Source: Leuconostoc gasicomitatum LMG 18811 (GTDB lineage Bacteria; Bacillota; Bacilli; Lactobacillales; Lactobacillaceae). From it: a stretch of 64,000 nucleotides of DNA. Position 1 is the first letter of the stretch. Each line of letters begins with the position of its first letter. Positions 18,453 to 26,151 of the stretch are shown here, in pieces. Where the stretch lies: positions 1,240,001 to 1,304,000 of the forward strand of contig NC_014319.1 in NCBI RefSeq assembly GCF_000196855.1. The letters are read 5' to 3'. The notes beneath the pieces are model-generated. The model saw only the letters and a list, made by a program, of their open reading frames with translations. It had not been told where the DNA came from and searched no databases. The translations under genes and the position numbers were made by a program.

Positions 18453-20003
18453 CTATTCCCACTCAACAGTTGAAGGTGGCTTAGCCGTAATGTCATACAC
18501 GACTCGGTTGATATGACCAACCTCATTCACAATACGTGCAGAAATTTTTTGTAATAATGACCAAGGTAATTGTGCAAAATCAGCTGTCATACCATCAACT
18601 GAAGTGATGGCTCGAATGGCAATTGTATAGTCATAGGTACGAAAATCGCCCATAACACCCACTGAACGAACACCAGTTAATACCGTAAAGTATTGCCACA
18701 CATCAGCTTCAAGACCAGCCTTAGCTATTTCGTCACGTAAAATCCAATCAGAATCACGCACAATTTCAAGTTTATCTTCTGTAATGTCACCGAGAATACG
18801 AATGCCTAACCCTGGGCCTGGAAATGGTTGACGCCAAACCATCTCATGAGGCATATTTAGTGCCTCGCCAAGTTCACGGACTTCATCTTTGAAAAGGGTA
18901 TTGAGCGGTTCAATCAGCTTAAATTGCAAGTCCTCTGGTAAGCCGCCCACATTATGATGTGACTTAATTGTTTGTGCTGTATCTGTACCAGATTCAATCA
19001 CATCAGTATATAGTGTGCCCTGTGCTAAAAATTCAATACCATCCAATTTAGTTGCTTCATCATTAAAGACTTGAATAAATTCATTACCAATAATTTTACG
19101 TTTCTGTTCAGGGTCTTTAATGCCTGCTAATTTAGATAAAAAGCGTTCTTGTGCATCTACTTTAATAATGTTCAAGCCAAATTGCTTACCCATCATTTCC
19201 ATAACTTGCTTCGCTTCATTTTTACGTAACAAACCATGATCAACAAAAATTGAGGTCAATTGATCACCGATCGCTTTATGCAATAAAACACCAACAACAG
19301 ATGAATCTACACCACCAGAAAGACCTAGCAACACCTTTTTATCACCAACAACTTCACGAATATGTGCAACTTGTTCGTCAATAAAACCACTCATATCCCA
19401 ATTCGCTTCAGCACCAGCAATGCCAAATACAAAATTTTGTAAAATTTGTTTACCATGCTCTGATAGTGTTGTTTCAGCGTGAAATTGTACACCATACAAA
19501 CGGCGGTCTTCATTAGCAATAGCAGCTATTGGTGTTGATTCTGATCCCCCAGCAATGACAAAGCCGTCAGGTAAATCAACAACATTGTCTGAGTGGCTCA
19601 TCAAAACTGTCTGAGACATCGGTGTATTGGTAAATAGACGACCGCTTTCTTCAGTTTGCTTTAAAACAGTCTGCCCAAATTCACCATTGCCAGTGTTCGC
19701 TTCAACTTTTCCACCAAGATTTTGTGCCATTAATTGCATACCATAGCAAACGCCAAGGACGGGTACATCAAGGTTAAAAATCTCATTGTCAATTGTGAAA
19801 GCATCTTTTTCGTAGACCGATTTTGGACCACCCGATAAAATAATAGCTTTAGGGTTGTACGCCTTGACCTCTTCAACTGTCATATTTCTTGACTTTAATT
19901 CAGAAAAAACACCCATTTCACGGATTCGGCGGGTAATTAATTGATTATATTGACTACCGTAATCTAATACTAAAACTTTGTCGGCATTTATGACATCGGC
20001 CAT
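18453..20003 (-). CDS. guaA: GMP synthase (glutamine-hydrolysing)
   Basis: Amidates XMP to GMP. 516 aa. N-terminal class I glutaminase ([24 protein letters not shown] with the nucleophile Cys, GVQFHAE), then the ATP pyrophosphatase domain ([13 protein letters not shown], the P-loop) and the C-terminal dimer domain ending in KPPSTVEWE, as in canonical GuaA. AGGAG lies 7 nt before ATG 20003. Last gene of the riboswitch-led operon guaB, guaB paralogue, guaA. Confidence 0.98.
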   Translation of the reverse strand: MADVINADKVLVLDYGSQYNQLITRRIREMGVFSELKSRNMTVEEVKAYNPKAIILSGGPKSVYEKDAFTIDNEIFNLDVPVLGVCYGMQLMAQNLGGKVEANTGNGEFGQTVLKQTEESGRLFTNTPMSQTVLMSHSDNVVDLPDGFVIAGGSESTPIAAIANEDRRLYGVQFHAETTLSEHGKQILQNFVFGIAGAEANWDMSGFIDEQVAHIREVVGDKKVLLGLSGGVDSSVVGVLLHKAIGDQLTSIFVDHGLLRKNEAKQVMEMMGKQFGLNIIKVDAQERFLSKLAGIKDPEQKRKIIGNEFIQVFNDEATKLDGIEFLAQGTLYTDVIESGTDTAQTIKSHHNVGGLPEDLQFKLIEPLNTLFKDEVRELGEALNMPHEMVWRQPFPGPGLGIRILGDITEDKLEIVRDSDWILRDEIAKAGLEADVWQYFTVLTGVRSVGVMGDFRTYDYTIAIRAITSVDGMTADFAQLPWSLLQKISARIVNEVGHINRVVYDITAKPPSTVEWE

Positions 20004-20095
20004 CTGTTACTCTCCTCTACATTCAAAAAATAAATATCATATAATTTAAAAAGTTTATACTTTTTAAAAGTCTAATGAATTGTTAATTATAAAAA

Positions 20096-21076
20096 TTATT
20101 TTGCATAGTTAGGTGCAATTTTAGTAATTTCAACATCATGTGGATGTGATTCACGTAAACCATTATCAGTAATTTGAACAAATTGAGCCGTTAATTTCAA
20201 ATCTAATATCGTTGATGAACCGGTGTAACCCATGCCAGCTCGCAAACCACCATCAGATTGGAATATTGCATCATCAATTGACATATCCCCACCAGCAAAA
20301 GTGCCATCTGCTTCTAAAACTTCACCTTTCAGTAAATCTGTCACTAGCGTTGCGTCAGCCCCAGCAGAAATAGTTTTAACCACATCACCTGAATAATGTA
20401 CGCCACCTGTTGAAATAACTGCTTTATCAAATTCAGTTGCTATTTCGGCAATGGCCATTGTTGTTGTTAAAAATGGATACAAAGTATTATTTGGTAATTT
20501 AGAATTGACTGAACGTCCAGCAATTACAGCATCAACACCATCTTGAAATAATGCACCAGCAATCCCTTGTTCTTCAATCACACCAACTGCTAAAAAGACT
20601 GTTGGAAATGCCTTGCGAACTGCTTTTACAATATCATTTGTTTCTTTATTGAGTTCATCATGTAAATAAAAGAATATCGCATCAGCGCCAGCTACTATGA
20701 GTTTTTCAACTCTTGCTTGTGCACCAGTTGTTAACCAAACTTCTGCTGCAATTCTAACACGGCCTTTCAAGTCCAAAAAAGCGTTAGGATACTTTTCATG
20801 ATCAACCTCTACTGACTTGGCTTCAGCGATAGCTGCCATTTGAGCCGAAATATCTTCTTGTTCAGCAATAACTCCCAGACCACCATTTAGCGCCGTTGCT
20901 GCAGCGCGTCCATCAGTTACTACACCATTTGCTTCTGCAATAATTGGTATGTTCAAAATAAAATCATCAGCTAGCTTTGTTGCAAGTGACACTGTGTGTG
21001 GTAAGACGTTTGAAGCACCTGGTACAAGCAAAACTTGATCATAACCAAGTCCTTGATTTTCATTATTTTCAGACAT
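20096..21076 (-). CDS. Catalytically degenerate IMP dehydrogenase paralogue (pseudoenzyme)
   Basis: 326 aa, IMPDH/GMP reductase fold without CBS domains. Recognisable parts are QVLLVPGASNVLP, the linker KYPNAFLDLKGR (the same CBS-less junction as the neighbouring guaB), STGGVHYSGDV (223-231 region) and the canonical tail GLRAGMGYTG...GLRESHPHDVEITK (278-320). The catalytic loop GPGSICTTR is replaced by AGRSVNSKLPNN (186-197), so there is no catalytic Cys. SAAMD has become AEANG, DSAHGHS has become FYLHDEL, and the RGMGS and DRYFQ flap is missing. The ORF is intact with a GGAG site, which argues for a retained, perhaps regulatory, role. It is unlikely to be a GMP reductase, which also needs that Cys. 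Confidence 0.85.
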   Translation of the reverse strand: MSENNENQGLGYDQVLLVPGASNVLPHTVSLATKLADDFILNIPIIAEANGVVTDGRAAATALNGGLGVIAEQEDISAQMAAIAEAKSVEVDHEKYPNAFLDLKGRVRIAAEVWLTTGAQARVEKLIVAGADAIFFYLHDELNKETNDIVKAVRKAFPTVFLAVGVIEEQGIAGALFQDGVDAVIAGRSVNSKLPNNTLYPFLTTTMAIAEIATEFDKAVISTGGVHYSGDVVKTISAGADATLVTDLLKGEVLEADGTFAGGDMSIDDAIFQSDGGLRAGMGYTGSSTILDLKLTAQFVQITDNGLRESHPHDVEITKIAPNYAK

Positions 21077-21099
21077 GTTTTTTCTCCGTGAATTTATTA

Positions 21100-22272
21100 T
21101 TAAAATGTTGGAATGACAACTTGCTTTTTAACTTTTGACAATTTTGCTTCATAATCGATGCTGTCGATGTCGCGAACAATGTTGTTGTCTTGTATTAAAT
21201 CAGTGATTGTTCTAGTACCCATTTTAGCCATATCTTCACGAACATTTGTCATGATCGTCGTTAAGACATCAATCAATGCACCTTTATATTGCACACGCGC
21301 CTCAATACCCTCTGGTACCATTTTCTTTGCTTCATTAACTTCGCCTTGGAAGTAACGATCTTTAGATCCAGCTTCCATGGCAGCAATAGATCCCATGCCA
21401 CGATATGTTTTGTACTTTTTTCCATTATCTTCAAAAACAATGCCCGGTGTTTCCTCTGTCCCTGAAAACATTGACCCTAACATTACCGCGTTGCCACCAG
21501 CAGCAAGTGCTTTAACAATATCTTTTGATGTTTTAGCACCACCATCAGCAATGATAGATTTGCCACGTCTGGCAGCTTCAATAGCTGCATCACGAACAGC
21601 TGAAATTTGTGGTACGCCAATACCTGCAACAACACGCGTTGTACAAATTGAACCTGGTCCAATGCCAACTTTAACAACATCAGCCCCAGCATCATACAAC
21701 GCCGCTGCACCATCTGTAGTCGCAATGTTTCCCGCAATAATATTGAGTTCAGGGAAAGCGTCACGAACTTCTGACACTTTACGCAAAACACCCTCTGAAT
21801 GGCCATGTGCTGAATCTAATACAATAGCATCTACACCAAATGCAACCATTGCTTCGACGCGCTTTACTGTATCAGATGTTACACCAACTGCACCAGCAAC
21901 TAGCAAACGGCCTTGTGAATCAATAGCAGCATTAGGATATTTCACAGCATCAAATTCTGCCATTTTAACTTGCTTAATTTCATCTGCCTGTTCAGCAATT
22001 GTCATATTTTTATGGACGACGCCCAAACCACCAAGTTTTGCTAACGCTATGGCAAAACGTGATTCTGTTACAGTGTCCATTGCTGCTGAAAGTAAAGGCA
22101 ACTTTAAATTCAATGTTGGTGTAAGACTAGTTTCAACAGTCACTTCATCAACATTGACAGCTCTTTTTTGATCATAAACCAACTTGATATCATCAAATGT
22201 TAAGCCCATTTTTGCAAACTTGTTACGTGAGCTGAACTTAGGCTTTTCATCATCTAAGAAAAATTTTTGCAT
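21100..22272 (-). CDS. guaB: IMP dehydrogenase, short form without CBS domains
   Basis: Oxidises IMP to XMP, the committed step to GMP. 390 aa against about 490 for CBS-containing enzymes: the CBS pair is replaced by a short linker (about residues 105-120). All catalytic parts are present: LSAAMDTVT (61-69), DSAHGHS (153-159), GPGSICTTR with Cys210, RGMGS (291-295) and KDRYFQG (304-310). The usual C-terminal GLRxGMGY...HPHDV tail is absent and replaced by an unrelated end. ATG 22272 has GGAGG about 6 nt upstream. First gene after the guanine riboswitch. Confidence 0.95.
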   Translation of the reverse strand: MQKFFLDDEKPKFSSRNKFAKMGLTFDDIKLVYDQKRAVNVDEVTVETSLTPTLNLKLPLLSAAMDTVTESRFAIALAKLGGLGVVHKNMTIAEQADEIKQVKMAEFDAVKYPNAAIDSQGRLLVAGAVGVTSDTVKRVEAMVAFGVDAIVLDSAHGHSEGVLRKVSEVRDAFPELNIIAGNIATTDGAAALYDAGADVVKVGIGPGSICTTRVVAGIGVPQISAVRDAAIEAARRGKSIIADGGAKTSKDIVKALAAGGNAVMLGSMFSGTEETPGIVFEDNGKKYKTYRGMGSIAAMEAGSKDRYFQGEVNEAKKMVPEGIEARVQYKGALIDVLTTIMTNVREDMAKMGTRTITDLIQDNNIVRDIDSIDYEAKLSKVKKQVVIPTF

Positions 22273-22385
22273 GAGATCCTCCGATTTTAAAAGCAACTTC
22301 TAATAAACTAAAGTACCTCAGACGTCAGAAATATCATCGATACTTTGTGCCATTATTTGTCGCGGATTGTCTAGTTGGCCTTTTT

Positions 22386-22403
22386 GTTAACACAATTGTT
22401 AAC
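22386..22403. repeat. Inverted repeat GTTAACA-CAAT-TGTTAAC in the guaB leader
   Basis: A perfect 7-bp inverted repeat with a 4-bp centre, between the riboswitch terminator and guaB. It could be an operator or a small RNA hairpin; no T-tract follows. Its role is unknown. Confidence 0.45.
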
Positions 22404-22453
22404 TGATCCGCCGAAAGATAGATAAGTAATAATAACAGTCAAATATTTGGTAC

Positions 22454-22491
22454 AAAAAAAGCATTTGGGATACACAGATCCACAAATGCTT
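22454..22491 (-). terminator. Riboswitch expression platform terminator
   Basis: Minus-strand arms AAGCATTTGTGGAT (22491-22478) and ATCCCAAATGCTT (22471-22459), then seven T. The 5' arm contains CATTTGTG, which can pair instead with CGCAGATG of the aptamer P1 3' strand. Confidence 0.85.
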
Positions 22492-22521
22492 AGGCAATAT
22501 CATAGACATTGTCTAACATCT

Positions 22522-22585
22522 GCGAATAGTCACGAATTTTGGGACGTGGTAGAAACTGCCGGCCATTTTCCAGCGATATATCTGC
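22522..22585 (-). promoter_or_regulatory. Guanine riboswitch (purine aptamer) controlling guaB operon
   Basis: Minus-strand aptamer of 64 nt. P1 GCAGATA / TATTCGC (22585-22579 and 22528-22522); P2 GCTGG / CCGGC; conserved J2/3 GTTTCTACC; P3 ACG / CGT with loop TCCCAAAAT; J3/1 GACTA. The C at 22529 is the position that selects guanine; adenine riboswitches have T there. P1 competes with an antiterminator, so bound guanine or hypoxanthine should let the terminator at 22454-22491 form and turn guaB off. Assignment rests on motif order and pairing. Confidence 0.9.
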
Positions 22586-22611
22586 AAACAAATGATTTAG
22601 TTGTTGGTATT

Positions 22612-22640
22612 ACTTTACCGGTTTTTATGAGAAAAATCAA
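22612..22640 (-). promoter_or_regulatory. Promoter of the gua operon
   Basis: Minus-strand TTGATT (22640-22635), 17-bp spacer, TAAAGT (22617-22612), predicted start near 22605, 20 nt before the aptamer. Confidence 0.55.
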
Positions 22641-22677
22641 CCCTTAATTTGCAAGATATTTCCTGTCAATAACATTT

Positions 22678-22705
22678 AAAAAACCAGACATTAAATGCTG
22701 TCTGG
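22678..22705 (-). terminator. Terminator of lemA-htpX
   Basis: Minus-strand stem CCAGACA / TGTCTGG (22705-22684) with an 8-nt loop and six T, directly after the htpX stop. Confidence 0.8.
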
Positions 22706-22710
22706 CTTTC

Positions 22711-23610
22711 TTACATTTTCTCTAAACGCGCAATACGTTCTTCTATTGGTGGATGAGTATCAAATAAATGTGCCTTTTTCTTTAATGGATTACTAATATA
22801 TAAAGCCGCTGATGAAGGGTCAACATTTTGCATCGGCTTTGCTGAACCCAACTTACGTAGCGCAGAAATTAATTCTTCTGGATTACGCGTTAATTCAACA
22901 CTACCAGCATCCGCTAAATACTCTCGATTACGTGAAATAGCCATTTGTATCATAGCCGCAACTAATGGTGCTAAAACCATCACCGCAATAGAAAAGACAA
23001 AAAGTAATATTTGCAAACCACCGCCACTGCTGTTATTATCACGATTATCGCGGTTACGATTACCACTACCAAAAAACCACCAGTTACTGCCTAAATTAGT
23101 CAACAACGTAATTGCTGCGGTCAGTGCTAACGCAATTGTTGAGATACGAATATCATAATTACGGACGTGACTCATCTCGTGCCCAATAACACCTTCAAGT
23201 TCATGGCGATCCATAATTGCTATCAGACCCGTAGTAGCTGCAACGGCAGCATTTTTAGGACTATTTCCCGTTGCAAAAGCATTAGGGCTTGCATCGTCAA
23301 TAATAAACACACGTGGCATAGGCAGTTGTCCAACCATTGCCATATCTTCGACAGTGTGCCACAATTCCGGTGCTTGATCGGCTTGGGTAATTTCTTTACC
23401 ATGATTCATTGCCATGACAACATTAGTAGAATTACTAATCATAATCACAGTATAAATCGCACCAATGATTAACGCACCCACGATTCCCATAGTAAGCGAA
23501 TTTAATAGCATGTACCCTACCGCTGCGCCAACAATGCCAACTAGAATGAGAAAACCAACCAAAAGCACGATGGTTCGGCGCTTATTTGATTGTATTTGCT
23601 CATATAACAT
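22711..23610 (-). CDS. htpX: Membrane zinc metalloprotease HtpX (M48)
   Basis: 299 aa membrane protease thought to degrade damaged membrane proteins. Two N-terminal membrane segments (about 15-55), zinc motif HEMSH in [14 protein letters not shown] near residue 143, two more membrane segments around 158-220, and a third ligand region [14 protein letters not shown]. One-base overlap with lemA, the usual lemA-htpX pair. Confidence 0.95.
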   Translation of the reverse strand: MLYEQIQSNKRRTIVLLVGFLILVGIVGAAVGYMLLNSLTMGIVGALIIGAIYTVIMISNSTNVVMAMNHGKEITQADQAPELWHTVEDMAMVGQLPMPRVFIIDDASPNAFATGNSPKNAAVAATTGLIAIMDRHELEGVIGHEMSHVRNYDIRISTIALALTAAITLLTNLGSNWWFFGSGNRNRDNRDNNSSGGGLQILLFVFSIAVMVLAPLVAAMIQMAISRNREYLADAGSVELTRNPEELISALRKLGSAKPMQNVDPSSAALYISNPLKKKAHLFDTHPPIEERIARLEKM

Positions 23611-24158
23611 TAAAATTTAACCGTAGGGACGTCTTTTTCAGTTTCTGGTACAGCAATAAATTCACTTGGTTCAAAATGATGTATTCCCGCGATGATATTG
23701 CTAGGAAACGACTGTAGCTTTGTATTATAGCTCGCCGTTGTCGTATTGAACAATTGACGGGAATAAGCAATTTTATTTTCAGTATTAGTTAATTCTTCTT
23801 GCAGTTTTGTAAAATTAGCACTTGCTTTTAAATCAGGATAGGCTTCAGCAACAGCAAATAAGTGCGTCAACGCACCTGATAGTTGGTCTGAAGCTGCCAT
23901 AGTTGCAGCTGGACCTTGTGCACTATTAACACTTGTTCGTGCGTCAGTAACCGCTTGTAAAGTTGTCTTTTCAAAATCAGCATAACCTTTAACTGTGTTC
24001 ACTAAATTAGGAATTAAGTCATTTCTGCGCTTTAATTGCACATCAATTTGGCTCCATGATTCCTTAGTCTGCATGCGATATTTAATTAAACTATTGTAAA
24101 TGCTAATCCAGATAATCGCAATCACTACAACTACGGCAATAATAATAACTAATGTCAT
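23610..24158 (-). CDS. lemA: LemA family membrane protein
   Basis: 182 aa. One N-terminal membrane segment (about 3-22), then a helical cytoplasmic or surface domain with [27 protein letters not shown], the LemA signature. Molecular role unclear in the family. AGAGG lies 8 nt before ATG 24158. Co-transcribed with htpX. Confidence 0.94.
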   Translation of the reverse strand: MTLVIIIAVVVVIAIIWISIYNSLIKYRMQTKESWSQIDVQLKRRNDLIPNLVNTVKGYADFEKTTLQAVTDARTSVNSAQGPAATMAASDQLSGALTHLFAVAEAYPDLKASANFTKLQEELTNTENKIAYSRQLFNTTTASYNTKLQSFPSNIIAGIHHFEPSEFIAVPETEKDVPTVKF

Positions 24159-24254
24159 ACGTGCTACCTCTTTCTATTATGGGTGGTTTAGGACAGTGGA
24201 GACTTCTGCGCTATTAAACTAAAAACGCCTTATGCTATTTTCTCATAATATGTG

Positions 24255-25172
24255 TCAATCTACAAACACTTCACGCTTATCTTTTAAGCCAACTACTGTT
24301 AAGTGATCACTATACCACTGATAAAAAAATGGTAATTGTTGAAATAACGTGTAAATGGTAACATCTCTATTATCATCTATAATATCATAAGTCCATTGTA
24401 CATGCCCATCATTTATGTGATGTGTCGTTAATCTAAGTGATACTTCACCAATTGTAATGACAGCACCAGATTTTTTACCTGTCATACGTTTTAAAATAAA
24501 TTGTTGCTTAGCACCGAGTACAAACAAACTATCCAAAATATTTGTGGACAAATCCTTTCGCAGCATTTCCAAATCAACCTGTTTTTGTGCATCAATACCC
24601 GGTAAATCAATATCATATGCTATCTCAGTGAATTGTGAGGCAATCGCTGTTAAACGTTTTTGAAATATGTCTAAAGCATCCAAACCAGCAAGTTGCACGG
24701 CTTGTGTTTGAACTAGTTTTGCAAACTGTTTTGTATCTAAATAAAAACGTTTATGCGCTATATCCCAGTACAATACTCTTAGATTTTGTGCCGTTTCTAC
24801 TAAATAATAACCACCCGCAGCAAGTGGGGCTTGCACAAAACGAAAGGTCGCATTCGGCCACTCTGAAAAATGTAATTCCGCAACTTTTTGCGCGTTAGGC
24901 AAAACAACTTTAGTTGGTGACAATGATGCTTGATCAGAAATTTTTGCAAACGCAATAGTTACCCAGTGTGTACTTGGAAACCAATAATCATTGTCAATCC
25001 GGACCATTTTAGACTGGTGACTATCGAAAGCTAGAATCTTTTGCAAAATAACAAGTAATTCTGGCATATTTTCAGTCATGCTTAACGCATCAATTAAAAT
25101 TTGTAACTGATTAAACAAATCTAAATCTGCTTTTAATTGACTACTATATAATTGTGTCTCAAACTTATCCAT
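24255..25172 (-). CDS. Uncharacterised protein, second gene of an unknown pair
   Basis: 305 aa, not recognised. No signal peptide or membrane segment, no obvious catalytic motif. Mixed alpha/beta composition with a basic stretch KRMTGKKSG around residue 230 and a Trp/Tyr-rich C-terminal third. The start codon is 6 nt after the stop of the upstream gene (25179) without a good Shine-Dalgarno, so translation is probably coupled. It follows a coiled-coil protein in the same two-gene unit, which suggests they act together. Possibly lineage-specific. Confidence 0.8.
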   Translation of the reverse strand: MDKFETQLYSSQLKADLDLFNQLQILIDALSMTENMPELLVILQKILAFDSHQSKMVRIDNDYWFPSTHWVTIAFAKISDQASLSPTKVVLPNAQKVAELHFSEWPNATFRFVQAPLAAGGYYLVETAQNLRVLYWDIAHKRFYLDTKQFAKLVQTQAVQLAGLDALDIFQKRLTAIASQFTEIAYDIDLPGIDAQKQVDLEMLRKDLSTNILDSLFVLGAKQQFILKRMTGKKSGAVITIGEVSLRLTTHHINDGHVQWTYDIIDDNRDVTIYTLFQQLPFFYQWYSDHLTVVGLKDKREVFVD

Positions 25173-25178
25173 TATTCA

Positions 25179-26030
25179 CTATTTCTGATCTAATTTTGCC
25201 ATATATGACATATATATATGCTGCAATTCTGTGATAAAAGTTGGCACATCAACAAAATGTGCTAAAATCGCCTGTAATTCTAATTGTCGCAGTGTATCCT
25301 CTTTTTCAAACCTTAACAAATACGCTTGTTGTTTGTTCAGCTTTTCTTCAACTTCTGGCACACGCTTTTGAGTTGCAACCAATAACTCTTGCTTTTTTTC
25401 TAATGCCTCTCGTGTCACTTTGTCACTACGTCCAAATAATCCTGATTTATTAGTGACCATTTCTGATAATTGATCTTCAATGACTTGCAACTCTAATGAA
25501 CGTTTTGTGTTATCGGCTAAAAAGGACTCTAAACCGGCTATCACTTTTTTTACTTCTTGAATTTTAGTTGTATTAATTGTCTCTGTCACAGGTAACTCGG
25601 ATGTTTCTAAGAGTTCAGAAATAATTGCGTCATTACCTGTCAGTGTCACAGTTAACACATTTAAAGTTCCTAACTGTCGATGATCCCACCAATCACCTAA
25701 GTAAACATCATAAAGAGTCGCATTATCGGCAACAGGTTCCAATGTCAAAAAATCAAAATTTGTGACAATGTAGTTAATTAATTCAGGTGCCAAAAATGCT
25801 GCAATATCTTTTTTTATATCCACGACTAAACAATCTAGCTGTGCCATAGATATTTCAGATGATATGTTTTTGAATCTATCATTAAATTTATGCAAATCTA
25901 TTAGCTGATAAACTTCTGATATTTGATTATTTTTAATGGCAGACTGCAAATCTCTTAAATATGAAATTTTACGCTCTAATTGATTAACAAGTTCTGGTTG
26001 TAATATTGTTTGCGTGTCTTTAATTGTCAT
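25179..26030 (-). CDS. Uncharacterised coiled-coil protein, first gene of an unknown pair
   Basis: 283 aa, not recognised. Soluble; no signal peptide. The N-terminal half has a patterned helical part and a beta-rich patch (NATLYDVYLGDWWDHRQLG). The segment from about 155 to 250 is a charged heptad-like coiled coil with basic residues (KVTREALEKKQELLVATQKR). GGAGG lies 7 nt before ATG 26030. Stands upstream of, and is almost fused to, the gene at 24255. Confidence 0.8.
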   Translation of the reverse strand: MTIKDTQTILQPELVNQLERKISYLRDLQSAIKNNQISEVYQLIDLHKFNDRFKNISSEISMAQLDCLVVDIKKDIAAFLAPELINYIVTNFDFLTLEPVADNATLYDVYLGDWWDHRQLGTLNVLTVTLTGNDAIISELLETSELPVTETINTTKIQEVKKVIAGLESFLADNTKRSLELQVIEDQLSEMVTNKSGLFGRSDKVTREALEKKQELLVATQKRVPEVEEKLNKQQAYLLRFEKEDTLRQLELQAILAHFVDVPTFITELQHIYMSYMAKLDQK

Positions 26031-26123
26031 TTTATGCCTCCACTATGCACAAATCTTAATTTTAGCATACACCAACTAGATTCTTAAAAATAGACTGTTA
26101 ACAGTTTTTTATCTAATTATTAT

Positions 26124-26151
26124 AAAAAAAACGATGATCTCTCATCGTTTT
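26124..26151 (-). terminator. Terminator overlapping the flippase stop codon
   Basis: Minus-strand stem AAAACGATGA / TCATCGTTTT with GAGA loop and a T-run. The TGA stop of the flippase gene (26144-26142) lies inside the 5' arm. Confidence 0.8.

Noticed and set aside
20096-21076. GMP reductase (guaC) as identity of the guaB paralogue
   Set aside because: GMP reductase needs the same catalytic Cys loop, which is absent here.
21377-22171. 264-codon open frame on the plus strand
   Set aside because: Mirror of guaB codon bias on the other strand; Ala/Ser/Thr-rich as expected for a shadow frame.
22447-22647. 66-codon open frame on the plus strand in the htpX-guaB gap
   Set aside because: It begins with TTG without a ribosome site and runs through the riboswitch aptamer and its terminator, which explain the sequence on the other strand.
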